Shown in pieces: positions 36,004 to 45,758 of a stretch of 64,000 nt of DNA. Under the pieces are notes generated by a model. That model did not search any database. It was given only the letters and a program-made list of their open reading frames with translations, and was not told the origin of the DNA. Origin of the DNA: Veronia nyctiphanis (GTDB lineage Bacteria; Pseudomonadota; Gammaproteobacteria; Enterobacterales; Vibrionaceae); the NCBI RefSeq assembly GCF_004116385.1, contig NZ_PEIB01000030.1:1-64000 (forward strand), given 5' to 3'. Each line of letters opens with the position of its first letter. The first letter of the stretch is position 1. The translations under genes and the position numbers were made by a program.

Positions 36004-37980
36004 TTAACCGCCGCTAGCGACTTCATCAAGCACGGCCAAGACCGTACCATCCAGCTGACCATGAAAAACTTGCTTGCAGACTTTTCGGCGCACAGCAAGA
36101 CCTGAAATTAAGCGTTCAATTGATAAATGCCTGTCTTGCTGACTCTGGTTATAAAATTCGATGGTTTTTCGTAGCGTTTCATAGGGCATGACATCACCGT
36201 CAACTTTCAACCAGTCAAGCTTGTCCATGTATCCGTTACACTCTTCAGTAATCGTGGCTGCAGGGTGTCCTGTCATTGCCGACAACGCTGCAATACTGCG
36301 TTGAAGTGCTTCTTCAGAGGTGTACTTAGACAGAATAATCGTCAACTCGTCGGCGTTTATTTCAACCAAATGCTTACGCTGCTTCACACGACGACCAAGT
36401 TTGCCTGTGCGTTTGCCATTGCGTTGGATTGGTTCAAATTCACCGTCAATGATCTCAGAGAGCTTATCGAGATCTTTCTTACCGAGTATCTCGTTGCGAA
36501 GTGGATTCGGCATCGTAGGTGCAAGTTGTCGCTTGCCTTCATTGTGCATCTTGGCCCGCGAGAAACGGATGACTTCTTCGGCGTTACATTTAATGTCTAT
36601 ACGATGATCCGGGTATTTCTTATCATCGTCCATTCGATAAATGGTCAAGTGGTAACCGTAGAGATTCACGGCGAACACATCGTCCGTCATTGTCTCGTCT
36701 TTTGATAATTTTTTGAGCTCACGTATCAGATCGGCTGAAAAACGCCGCCATTCGATGTTTCTCGACATTTTCTGGTTCAAGTCACTCAGTGTCATTGAAT
36801 CTTCAAGACGACGTGACATACGGCTTCTGAAGAGCGTATAGAGCTGGAAAACCAGTGTATGTTGACGCAGGATTTCTGGTGGGAAGAGAAAAAAGTAGTC
36901 TCGTGTCATTAACTCTTCGAAGAAGGACGGTTCCCAGACAAGGATATAGAGGTTGGGTTTTATCCGAATTTCTCCATCCTCGCCTTCCCTTGGTGCTTCT
37001 TCTGATGCCGTAATGGTACGCGCTAAAAAACGAAACCTGTCGCTTTTAAAGCCTTCAGGCATGTTCTGGCTCATCCACTGGCCAGTTAACTCATGCAACT
37101 GGAAATCAGTGAACTCGATCCTATCGATACTTTCTCGGATAGAATCCCTTGCTGGCCCACTGTCTTTCTTACCACGCAAAGAGAGGATATCAGTGATGTA
37201 GATGGGCGTTTTATTGCCTATGGTCTGAGTGTGTAATTCATAAGTCGGCACGTGGTGATCATGGTATTGAACAGTAAGCGTGAAGAGTGCGAACAATGTC
37301 ATAAGATCGTCGACCGTCATGATCGACTTTGATGAACGAGTCTCAATGATCGCCTTAGACCCACTAAAAGATACCATGGTCTTTTGATAACTTTTTTTTG
37401 TTCTTGGCGGTGCTAGTGCCTGATCAATAATACCTGCCCAGCTAGTCGGCGAAACAAGGATCTGATCTTTTTCGTCAGGCATTGCTGGTGGAGTTTCTAA
37501 GCCATGCTCAGTAAGAAGTTGTTTATTCACTTGGTTCTGGGCAAGGGCTTTGGAGCGCTTCTGCTTTTCTCTCACTCTATGTTGCTCTGAGTTCAAGCCC
37601 TCAGTACCCAGCACCGTCACTAATTTGCTGGGATTAACAAACTCATGAAGCATGGTTTTACCGGCGAGGCCTTCCTCAAACCTGACAGGGTGTTGAGTAA
37701 ACAAGCCCAGTTGAACAGCCGCACGAAGGCGCTGTTGAATAGCTGCGCGGGTTAGCTGGCCTTCTGTGGCATCAATTAACTCTGTAGTTGAAACTAGGCC
37801 GTCCTGACTAGAAAATGCTCGTAAAGAAATCAAATTCAGCAATTCAAGAATACTCTTCGTGGCACCTTTAAAGGCATGGTACTGCGTCATCCAGTCAACC
37901 AAGCTTTCATGAACTTTAAATAAGTGGCCATCTTTGTGCGTTCTTGGGGCGTGAATGAGGATCTTTTCGTTTGTAGCCAT
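36004..37980 (-). CDS. rctB: Chromosome 2 replication initiator RctB
   Basis: The initiator specific to the second chromosome of Vibrionaceae. At 658 residues it matches the usual RctB length. It starts MATNEKILIHAPRTHKDG, contains winged-helix DNA-binding regions and a dimer region, and has a basic C-terminal half (GKRTGKLGRRVKQRKHLVE near residue 537). RctB binds 12-mer iterons to open ori2 and 39-mer or 29-mer sites to limit initiation, and represses its own gene. AGGAG lies about 9 nt before the ATG. An inverted repeat ATCTTTC-CA-GAAAGAT at 38043-38058 in the promoter region may be an autoregulatory site. Divergent from parAB2, with ori2 between them. Confidence 0.97.
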   Translation of the reverse strand: MATNEKILIHAPRTHKDGHLFKVHESLVDWMTQYHAFKGATKSILELLNLISLRAFSSQDGLVSTTELIDATEGQLTRAAIQQRLRAAVQLGLFTQHPVRFEEGLAGKTMLHEFVNPSKLVTVLGTEGLNSEQHRVREKQKRSKALAQNQVNKQLLTEHGLETPPAMPDEKDQILVSPTSWAGIIDQALAPPRTKKSYQKTMVSFSGSKAIIETRSSKSIMTVDDLMTLFALFTLTVQYHDHHVPTYELHTQTIGNKTPIYITDILSLRGKKDSGPARDSIRESIDRIEFTDFQLHELTGQWMSQNMPEGFKSDRFRFLARTITASEEAPREGEDGEIRIKPNLYILVWEPSFFEELMTRDYFFLFPPEILRQHTLVFQLYTLFRSRMSRRLEDSMTLSDLNQKMSRNIEWRRFSADLIRELKKLSKDETMTDDVFAVNLYGYHLTIYRMDDDKKYPDHRIDIKCNAEEVIRFSRAKMHNEGKRQLAPTMPNPLRNEILGKKDLDKLSEIIDGEFEPIQRNGKRTGKLGRRVKQRKHLVEINADELTIILSKYTSEEALQRSIAALSAMTGHPAATITEECNGYMDKLDWLKVDGDVMPYETLRKTIEFYNQSQQDRHLSIERLISGLAVRRKVCKQVFHGQLDGTVLAVLDEVASGG

Positions 37981-38220
37981 TCAGGCCAGCTCCTGTTTTT
38001 CAGATCAAGGAATGTAGAAATTCAGATTAACGTAAATTTGCCATCTTTCCAGAAAGATTAATAAAAAAAATAAGAGAAATAAAGATCTTTTTTGCCGATT
38101 CTTTTAACTGATCTTTTTGATTTATATGATGTATCTGATTTAGTGATCTTATGATCTGAAAACAAAATTACCTTTAACTTATTGATATTTAAACACTTGA
38201 TAAAAGAGGGTATTGAAAGC

Positions 38221-38347
38221 ATGATCATGAGTGACTCGGAACATTGATCATACATTGCCTGCAACGATGATCATTAACAGATCGAAACTATGATCACCAA
38301 GCCCCTGAAACACTGATCAATGGGCATTTGAAAGCATGATCAAGTGC
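38221..38347 (+). repeat. Six RctB-type iterons with exact 23-bp period
   Basis: The heptamers begin at 38221, 38244, 38267, 38290, 38313 and 38336, always 23 bp apart (about two helical turns). Core: ATGATCA (TTGATCA and CTGATCA in the second and fifth). Each is preceded by a conserved GAAAC-like pentamer-hexamer (GAAAGC, GAACAT, GCAACG, GAAACT, GAAACA, GAAAGC). The core contains the Dam site GATC, whose methylation is known to be required for RctB binding in V. cholerae. The number and spacing match the minimal ori2 of that species. Confidence 0.95.
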
Positions 38348-38357
38348 TTTTAACAAG

Positions 38358-38366
38358 TTATCCACA
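38358..38366 (+). other. DnaA box of ori2
   Basis: TTATCCACA is a perfect consensus DnaA box, 16 nt after the last iteron core. Confidence 0.9.
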
Positions 38367-38943
38367 ATTTTTGTTAATAATTTGTCATTGTCAGTTGTTA
38401 GTGTTGTCGCCGTTCAGCATATTTTCCAAAATACGGGGATGGAAACATGATCATGATGCGTAATATCGTTGGTTTTATGTGCGTTTTCGTCTTCAACACG
38501 AACATTTCAAGGATTGGTTGAACTTGAGATACAAAATTGAAATCACATACGCCGTATTTACGAGGCAGTTTAGTATGTGTCCGTGGGCGAAACAATGATC
38601 AAGCGTTTCGATGTTAATTTGAATTCAAGGTATCAATATGCTGTCCGAACTTCGCTTTTGGCCTGTTTTTTATGATCAGATGAACAGATCGCTCTATTGG
38701 TGCAGCATTCACCGTAATCTAGCGAAGATTATCCATTCTTCCGTAGCTTCTCTCTACATGTTCAGACCGATAAAACACTCTTGATCATTGTTCCTATTGC
38801 CATAGATCTTGCTGACGGTTAATTGCACAAATAGTAGACAGTATTTCGCCTTGATCATTTTTTCGTAACAGTGATAATCGTTTGGACTGATGATCAAGGG
38901 ATTAAATTTGATTGTCGACATTTACAGTATTTGGATATTATTC

Positions 38944-38978
38944 ACCATGATCATCTTTCCAGATAGATGATCATGGTG
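38944..38978. repeat. Inverted pair of RctB-like sites in ori2
   Basis: CACCATGATCATC and GATGATCATGGTG are exact inverted copies separated by a short spacer with CTTTCC. Each half carries an ATGATCA core. The pair lies between the iterons and parA and could bind RctB in an inverted arrangement used for control rather than initiation. Confidence 0.7.
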
Positions 38979-39086
38979 ACTGATGACAACAACTTTACTC
39001 TTTTCAAGTTGATTAAGCGTAAGCCGTAATTTTGCGATAGATATATATGCTTCCGACTATTTTTCTCAAAATATTCACAAGACTTT

Positions 39087-39101
39087 CTTTACATTGTAAA
39101 T
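39087..39101. other. parS2 centromere site 2
   Basis: CTTTACATTGTAAAT is a perfect N-TTTACA-N-TGTAAA-N palindrome, about 190 bp upstream of parA and inside the ori2 region. Confidence 0.88.
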
Positions 39102-39294
39102 AAGTGACGCTGTGACATTTAAAATGTGGATGATTTACTCGCCCATAGTTAGCCGAAAATTTGAGTGTTATATTTCGGTAACTTAGGATTAGTGACTGCT
39201 ATCTTAATTTTTTAGCTACACGTTCAGCTTTTCATTGAACATTCCGTAAAGTGCTGTACACTCATCTATATACTCTCCAACGGCGAAAATAAAA

Positions 39295-40506
39295 ATGAAT
39301 AGGGAAAAGACAATAGCCAATCTGCAGCATATTGCAGAACAGACTCGTCAGGTCCAAGCCGACCGTATTGAAATAGTAATGGAGGAGCGACAAGATCAGC
39401 TTTTCCCTCCGATGTCTAAAGCCATGATGGAAACACGATCGGGGCTGACGCGTCGCAAACTCGATGATGCGATTTCTCGAATGGAATCAGAGGGTCATCA
39501 ATTCACAAAAAATAATGCCAACCATTATTCAATTACGCTCGATGAAGCGCACCAGATTATGAAATCTGCGGGTATTCCTTCGTTCTCTGAAAAGAAGGGG
39601 CCAGACCACAAGCCTTGGGTTATTAATGTCCAGAATCAAAAAGGTGGCACAGGTAAGTCGATGTCGGCTGTCCACATGTGCGCCTGTTTGGCACTTAACC
39701 TCGAGAAGCGTTACCGAATTTGTTTGATTGACCTCGATCCACAAGGTTCACTTCGTCTTTTCCTCAACCCGCAAATCAGTGTGAATGAGCAAGAGGGTAT
39801 TTATTCAGCCGTTGATGTGATGCTGGATAACACGCCTGAAGAAGCGGGTAGAGACTTCCTGATGAAGAATGTCTTGTTGCCGACGCAGTATCCTAACCTG
39901 AAAACGATTGCGGCGTTTCCTGAAGATTCGATGTTCAATGCAGAAGCTTGGCAAAGTTTGACGACTAACCAGTCGCTGGATATTGTTAAACTTCTCCAAG
40001 AAAAAGTGATCGATCCGATTGGTGATGAGTTCGATATCATTATGATTGATACTGGCCCACACATTGACCCATTAGTGTGGAATGCAATGTACGCGTCTAA
40101 CGCGCTTATTATTCCCTGTGCAGCTAAACGCCTTGACTGGGCATCAACGGTGAATTTCTTCCAACATTTGCCGACTGTTTATGAGATGTTCCCGGAAAAT
40201 TGGCCTGGATTAGAGTTCGTTCGTCTGATGCCGACTATGTTTGAAGATGACAATAAAAAGCAGGTCTCGGTATTAACAGAGATGAACTATCTTCTCGGTG
40301 ATCAGGTGATGATGGCCACGATACCAAGAAGTCGCGCATTTGAAACCTGTGCAGATACTTACAGCACGGTCTTTGATCTTACTCCTCAAGATTTTGAGGG
40401 GGGTAAGAAAACGTTATCTACGGCTCAAGAAGCCGTTCACCGGGCGGGCCTCGAACTTGAGCGCGTCCTTCACAGCCATTGGTCACAGCTAAATCAGGAG
40501 TGTTAA
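39295..40506 (+). CDS. parA: Chromosome 2 partition ATPase ParA2
   Basis: The ATPase that moves the ori2 region by dynamic binding to the nucleoid, partnered by ParB2. The 403-residue protein has the plasmid-P1-like layout: an N-terminal helix-turn-helix (SGLTRRKLDDAISRMESEG, about residues 48-66) followed by the deviant Walker A QNQKGGTGKSMSAVHMCAC (about residues 112-130), Walker A' LIDLDPQGSL and Walker B IIMIDTGPHIDPLVW. The promoter lies in ori2, and the stop TAA overlaps the parB ATG by one base. It is divergent from rctB, as in all known vibrio second chromosomes. Confidence 0.95.
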   Translation: MNREKTIANLQHIAEQTRQVQADRIEIVMEERQDQLFPPMSKAMMETRSGLTRRKLDDAISRMESEGHQFTKNNANHYSITLDEAHQIMKSAGIPSFSEKKGPDHKPWVINVQNQKGGTGKSMSAVHMCACLALNLEKRYRICLIDLDPQGSLRLFLNPQISVNEQEGIYSAVDVMLDNTPEEAGRDFLMKNVLLPTQYPNLKTIAAFPEDSMFNAEAWQSLTTNQSLDIVKLLQEKVIDPIGDEFDIIMIDTGPHIDPLVWNAMYASNALIIPCAAKRLDWASTVNFFQHLPTVYEMFPENWPGLEFVRLMPTMFEDDNKKQVSVLTEMNYLLGDQVMMATIPRSRAFETCADTYSTVFDLTPQDFEGGKKTLSTAQEAVHRAGLELERVLHSHWSQLNQEC

Positions 40507-41474
40507 TGGCCATTAAAACCTCAGATTTGAATGCCCGCCTGTTTGGTAAAGCAGACAAAAGAAAAGCCACGACAGTTCAAGAGGCCCAAAAAGCGGCCAG
40601 TGAGAAAGCGGCTGTGATTGAACTGTCGGTGGCAGGTGAAGAAACAGTATCTTTTGAGCTTGTTCGAGTAACGGCTAAAGATGTCGAAATGCGTACCAGC
40701 GTATTTGCAGAGAATGCGCGTGAGCAGTCGTTTCTCAATGAATTGGCGCTGTCGGATATTCTAGTGACACTGAAAGACCGCGGTCAGCAATATCCAGCTG
40801 TTGGTCGCTGGCTTGATGGCGGCAAGATAGAAGTATTGGACGGCAGTCGCCGCCGTATGTCTTGTATTCTCGCTCAGCAGGATTTCCTGGTTTATGTTGC
40901 TTCCGGTATCAGCAGTAAACACGCGAAGTTTCTATCTGACGTTGCTAATGCGCACAAACCGCTTTCATTGTTTGAACGTGGTAAAGAAATGCAGGCGATG
41001 CTCAGTCGTGGGGAAGTGACTGATCAGAAGGAGCTGGCAAAAGTCTGTCAATGCAGTGAGGCGCTTGTCAGTGGCGCGCTCAAGGCTGCAACTTTGCCGC
41101 TTGAGCTTTTGCAGGCCTACCCGAGTGTCGGCGAGCTTGGTCGTCCAACAATAGTAAAACTCCACAGACTGTACTCATCGCTGAATGATGAGGAGCGTAC
41201 TAACCTGATGGCTAAGTTACGTGAACAGCCTTTGTGGAAAGATGTTGATGCTCAGGGTATCAGCCGTATCACCAGAGAAGTGACGCTGTTGATTGAGCAG
41301 TGGCGAGATGAGCTTAAACCTGTCAGCAAGCCTGATAAGTCAGAAACTAAAGAATTAGTGGCTGGCAGAGCATCATATCGGGTTCAAGGGGATGCGGTAT
41401 CGATAAACCTCAAAAGTGTCAGTCAGTCAGATAGCGACGCGATTCTGACGTTTATTAAAAACCACCTTTCTTAA
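40506..41474 (+). CDS. parB: Chromosome 2 centromere-binding protein ParB2
   Basis: Binds the parS2 palindromes and spreads to form the partition complex pulled by ParA2. From ATG 40506 the protein has 322 residues. The ParB N-terminal nuclease-like domain is visible as GRWLDGGKIEVLDGSRRRMS (about residues 100-119), including the CTP-binding GSRR-type patch, followed by the helix-turn-helix DQKELAKVCQCSEALVSGAL (about 175-194) and a C-terminal dimer region. Start chosen because GGAG lies 6 nt upstream and it overlaps the parA stop; the longer frame from 40479 is inside parA. Followed by a strong terminator. Confidence 0.95.
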   Translation: MAIKTSDLNARLFGKADKRKATTVQEAQKAASEKAAVIELSVAGEETVSFELVRVTAKDVEMRTSVFAENAREQSFLNELALSDILVTLKDRGQQYPAVGRWLDGGKIEVLDGSRRRMSCILAQQDFLVYVASGISSKHAKFLSDVANAHKPLSLFERGKEMQAMLSRGEVTDQKELAKVCQCSEALVSGALKAATLPLELLQAYPSVGELGRPTIVKLHRLYSSLNDEERTNLMAKLREQPLWKDVDAQGISRITREVTLLIEQWRDELKPVSKPDKSETKELVAGRASYRVQGDAVSINLKSVSQSDSDAILTFIKNHLS

Positions 41475-41486
41475 TTTTCCCAAATG

Positions 41487-41510
41487 AGCGCCCGCAAGGG
41501 CGCTTTTCTT
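41487..41510 (+). terminator. Terminator of parAB
   Basis: AGCGCCC and GGGCGCT form a 7-bp GC stem with a GCAA tetraloop followed by TTTCTT. Confidence 0.88.
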
Positions 41511-41574
41511 TACTGTTACCTGTCTTCGAATCCGCTATTATTGCGTTAAGTAAATTCGCTTAGAGACTAACAGC

Positions 41575-43607
41575 TTGTCCTTTCAACAACTCCTACAATC
41601 GGCAACTCGCCATTTTATCCGCTATCCGGTTTTGCTAAGAGGCGACCAGAATTGGTGCCTCTCTCATCTTAATCAGTTAGAGAACCTCACGTTGGTGAGC
41701 GACAATATTGATGGCGGTATGTCTTGGAAGCAAACAAAGGCCTTGTTGGGGCAAGATTGTTTTCATGTTGCTTTGGATATCTCCGAGGGGCTTGATGCAG
41801 AAAGACTCTGTGCTATAGCAGGATGTATTCGCGGTGGCAGCCTTCTGATTTTGTTCGGGCTTTCCGAATCACCTACAGACAATTTTTTCCTTCGTCTTTG
41901 TAATATGTTTAACCAAAAGACTGTGGCGGTATTCTGCCAGCAAGAAGGTGTTCGTCTGCCTGCTCTCGCAGACCTCTGTGTAGGTGAATCAGTAAAGGAG
42001 CGTCAGGATGGCCAACCGACGAATGATCAAGAGATCGCTATTCAATCAGTCAAGAAGGTGCTCGGTGGTCACAGACGTCGCCCTTGTTTGCTAACCGCTG
42101 ATCGTGGAAGAGGAAAATCATCTGCGATGGGCATGGCAGCAGCAAGCATTCTTTGCGAAAAAAAGACATCGATTGTAGTAACGTCGCCGCGTAAAGCGAA
42201 TGTGGAAACACTGTTCTCTCATGCCAGAAATCTTCTTGAGTTGAGTCTAGATAAACCTTACGAGCTGGTTACCTCTTCTGGGGGGAGGCTTCGTTACGTT
42301 GCACCGGATCAACTCATTCGTGATGTTTCTGATGCCGATTTTGTGCTTGTCGATGAGGCTGCTGCCATCCCTCTTCCGATGTTGGAAAGGTTACTGTCTA
42401 AGTTCAGTCGTATTTGTTTTTCAACGACAGAACACGGCTACGAAGGGACAGGAAAAGGATTCACGACACGCTTTCGTGCACTTCTAGATGCTCGCTGCAA
42501 AGGCTGGAAAGAAGTTACACTTCACCAGCCAATTCGATGGGCAGAATCTGACCCCCTTGAGCTTTGGCTGTCTGATACATTTCTCTTCGACTGCGAACCT
42601 GCTTTGGTAGCGTTTGATGAGGCCTCACCAATTGATTATCGTATCGTTGAACCTCGTCAATTATTAGGTGACGAAGCTCAGTTAAGGTCTTTATTCGGTC
42701 TGCTTATTTCTGCTCATTACCAGACCTCGCCGAATGATTTGAAACACATCTTAAATGACGCGTCGTGCACCATATTGACGGCAAACCAAAACGATGTAGT
42801 TGTAGGTGCCTTGCTTGCTCAGAAGGAAGGTGAAATCTCTGATGTCATAGCCGATAAAATCGTAGCGGGTGAGCGAAGAGTCAGGGGGCATTTGTTGGCG
42901 CAGGGTCTTGGTTTCTACACCGGTGATTCAACGTTCCTGTCGTTACCTTGCCTTCGAGTGAGTCGCGTTGCAGTGCTTCCTTCATTTCGCCGCCATGGCG
43001 TTGCTAGTCAGTTAGTTAAGCTTTGCGAACAAACTGGCGCTAAAAAAAATGTGCCTCTCATTGGAACAAGTTTTGGTGCGACTTCAGAGTTATTCTCTTT
43101 TTGGCGTGGTCTGGGTTTCCTCCCTATCAAAATGGGTACTCAACGAGATAGCGCAAGCGGGCACTACTCGTTGCTCATGACACGCGGTCTGGACGACAGC
43201 GTCAACCATCTTCCTCTTTATCACGACTTGTTTGAGATAAACTTTTCTAAGCAACTGGCGGAGCAATTTTTTGACTTAGAGCCTCGTTCATTGCTGTTAT
43301 CCTCTCTGCGTCTTCTGCACGTCTTTCACTGAGTGATGCTGTCAAAAGTCAGGTCATCCGCTTTTCTAAAGGGCAGCTTGGTTATGATTTTGTATCAGGT
43401 TCACTGGAGCTATGGCTTCAGAGTTTTCTGCTTGAATGGAACAGCTCCGACGACTCAGACTTAACCTTGATGGCGGTTGAGAAAATTCTTCAGAAGAAGT
43501 CGTGGTCTGTTATTTCTTCAACGTATGGTTTTACAGGAAGGAAACAAGTTGAGGCTGCATTGCAGCAATTTGTCTTTGATGCTTTGGTCCATCAGTCCGG
43601 TATATAA
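41575..43607 (+). CDS. tmcA: tRNA(Met) cytidine acetyltransferase TmcA, with one apparent frameshift
   Basis: Acetylates N4 of the wobble cytidine of elongator tRNA(Met) using acetyl-CoA and ATP. Domains in order: an N-terminal DUF1726-like region, the RecA-like helicase with Walker A TADRGRGKSSAMGMA (about residues 180-194) and Walker B FVLVDEAAAIPLPML (about 258-272), then the GNAT domain with RVSRVAVLPSFRRHGVASQL (about 461-480). One base is missing near 43331, and the second frame continues SDAVKSQVIRFSKGQLGYDF to the stop at 43607. The restored protein is 677 residues, the normal size. The start is TTG 41575, with a weak ribosome-binding site. Confidence 0.9.
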
Positions 43608-43624
43608 CCGATATGATTTCCGCG

Positions 43625-43639
43625 ATTTACACTGTAAAC
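43625..43639. other. parS2 centromere site 3
   Basis: ATTTACACTGTAAAC is a perfect N-TTTACA-N-TGTAAA-N palindrome, 18 nt after the tmcA stop. Confidence 0.88.
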
Positions 43640-43710
43640 GAGCCTTGCGTTTTACAGCAACTACATACTGGAAAATAAACGTGTCAATGTGTGTATCCGA
43701 CTCAAGGTGT

Positions 43711-43725
43711 CTTTACAGTGTAAAT
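43711..43725. other. parS2 centromere site 4
   Basis: CTTTACAGTGTAAAT is a perfect N-TTTACA-N-TGTAAA-N palindrome, 86 bp from site 3. A half site, TTTTACAG, lies between them near 43650. Confidence 0.88.
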
Positions 43726-43796
43726 CAGGAAATATAAGCCTCTTCCTAACCAGTAAACTTCTATGTTGGGGGACAGAAGATTGGAATAAGGAGAAG

Positions 43797-43822
43797 AAAA
43801 AAGGCCCGAGAAAGGCCTTTTT
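43797..43822. terminator. Bidirectional terminator between tmcA and lapD
   Basis: AAAAAAGGCC and GGCCTTTTT form the stem, with a CGAGAAA loop, between two converging genes. Confidence 0.85.
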
Positions 43823-43830
43823 GTTTGGGG

Positions 43831-45752
43831 TTATGCGACTGGCGTATCTTCAATGATGTAGCCTTGGAAGCCATCAATGAAGAGTTCGGAAAGCTTATCA
43901 AGCTGCATTTTTGTTTCTACCCGTGTCGCAATCGTCGTGATTTCTAAATTGTATGCCGTACGGCAAATCGAAGACAGAACATGACGCTTGGTTTCGTCGT
44001 CAATATCATTGGTATAGGCGAAATCGATTTTGACATAGTCTGGCTTGAAGGTATTTAAGTAGTCGACAGACTTAAAGTTACGACCGAAGTTATCTACACC
44101 AAAGCCAAAATTGTTTCTTCTGATCTGTTCAACCAACAGTTGACAGTGATCAGGGTAACGGACGAAAACCGACTCAGGAATTTCGAAATACAGCCTGTCA
44201 GACAGTGCACTGTTCTTTTGCATCTGTCTTGTCAGCCACAGAATGAAATTAGCGTTAGTAATACTGAATGATGTCAGGTTAACGGCCAATGGACCACTTG
44301 ATGAGTTACTGTCCAATTCTGCGATAACGCGTTCAACGACATACTTATCGAAAGCATCACCCATCTTAAGTTGCTCAACCATCCCTAAGAAGTGTCCAGC
44401 GCCATAATACTGCTCACCGACTTGAATCGCCGAAAATACCTCGTGATGGAGAACATTGTTCGCTTTAGTCGAAGCAGGTTGGAAGTTCAGAACAAAGTGG
44501 TCATTCAACATGGAGTCCGTGAGCAGCTGTTTCCATTGCTGTTTACCCATAATTGATTGCTCAGCATCGTTATCAACAATCGTGATTGATTTGGTTGCTT
44601 GTTGCTGTGCTTGGGACAGAGCATTATCGGCTTGAGCGAGCAGCACACTTGAATCCCTGTTATTCACGTCATTGATTGCCAAACCCACGGCAAGGTCGAG
44701 TGGAAACTGGCCGAACCCTGTCTGAGTATTGGTAAGATTGTGGTGAATATTTTCAGCAATCATCTTCAATGTATCGGCACCGAAGTTTGGTGCGATAATG
44801 CCAAATTCATCTTGTGAAATACGTGCGGCTGTGAATTCTGAGTCGCCAATTGTTTGGGTCAACATTGTCGAGAAACGCTGGACTAACTTGTCGCCACTTT
44901 CATAACCTTCTTTTTCGTAGACGGTACGAATGAGACCAATGCGAACAAGAATAAGACCGCCTTGTGGATTTTCAGCAAGCCATGAACCCAGTTGCCCGGT
45001 AAAGAAACTACGGTTACCAAACCCAGATACAGAATCCATAAAAGCCTGCTCGCGAAGCTTATTAGCTTCCTGAGCTTGTTGTTTAAAGAAGGCCTGAAGT
45101 TGTTCAGCCATCTTATTAATCGCACGAACGACAGTTTTTAATTCTGTTGTGTTAGGTTCCTCAATGGCTGGCGGGAACTGGTTTTTTGCTAGCTGTTCAA
45201 CATGACGAGTAATTTTACGCAACGGATTCAATGAGCGATTTATTTGAAGAGATATTGTTGCAAGCGCAACAAGGAAAAGTAACGACACCCAAATACCCAG
45301 CTGAACAGATGCTTCCCACAGTTGTCGGTATGCATAGCCGGGGTGGGGGATAATAGTCAGCTCACCATATTGCTTCCAACCGCCTGAGAGGATTCGATCG
45401 TGGGAAACTTCAGGGAAAAAATCTAACTGATAAACCAATCAGGCACCCCTTCAATGTTAACAGGGTAAGTCTGCTTGATAACCGTTGAATCGTTAAACAA
45501 CTCTATTTTTACTTCTTTGTAAAAGCCGCCATCAAAATAGGCTTTTAAAAGAGTTTCGATAGAGACGTTATCACCATCTTTTAAATAAGTATCAAGTGAC
45601 AGCGCCATAGAATTTAGGGCGTTATCGGCACCGGTTGTTTGCTGGGCAATAAGAAAATTGCGCGTGGTATTTAATTGCACTGCAGTCAACGCAAAAAGCA
45701 GAACAATAAATACGACTAACAGCCAAGTGAATATTTGTCTGAAGAGAGTCAT
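43831..45752 (-). CDS. lapD: c-di-GMP receptor LapD, with one apparent frameshift
   Basis: Inner-membrane receptor that binds c-di-GMP through a degenerate EAL domain and sequesters the protease LapG to keep adhesins on the surface. Order: membrane segment 1 (FTWLLVVFIVLLFALTAVQL, about residues 8-27), periplasmic LapD/MoxY domain, segment 2 (LGIWVSLLFLVALATISLQI), HAMP linker, degenerate GGDEF (ISQDEFG in place of GGDEF) and degenerate EAL (HHEVF in place of EAL). One base is missing near 45430 (T run) between PDWFIS and LDFFPEVSHDR. The restored protein has about 640 residues, as in Pseudomonas LapD. It is directly downstream of lapG. Confidence 0.92.
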
Positions 45753-45758
45753 TTGTTT

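Larger units (their letters stand above)
37981..39294. other. Chromosome 2 origin region (ori2)
   Basis: A 1.3-kb gene-free region between rctB and parA. From the rctB side it holds the rctB promoter, an AT-rich GATC-containing stretch (about 38040-38220) that is the likely unwinding element, six iterons (38221-38347), a DnaA box (38358-38366), and a second half with scattered extra ATGATCA-type sites (38447, 38595, 38672, 38781, 38851, 38890, 38947, 38967) that probably corresponds to the inhibitory part of the V. cholerae locus. A parS2 site lies at 39087-39101. The small reading frames here have no gene-like features. Confidence 0.93.

Noticed and set aside
38398-38595. A 65-codon minus-strand frame inside ori2, with slight similarity to a frame at 52347-52538
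   Set aside because: The similarity is best explained by shared regulatory DNA (AAATCACATACGCCGTA against AAATGACATATCCCGTA), not by a protein; no start signals.
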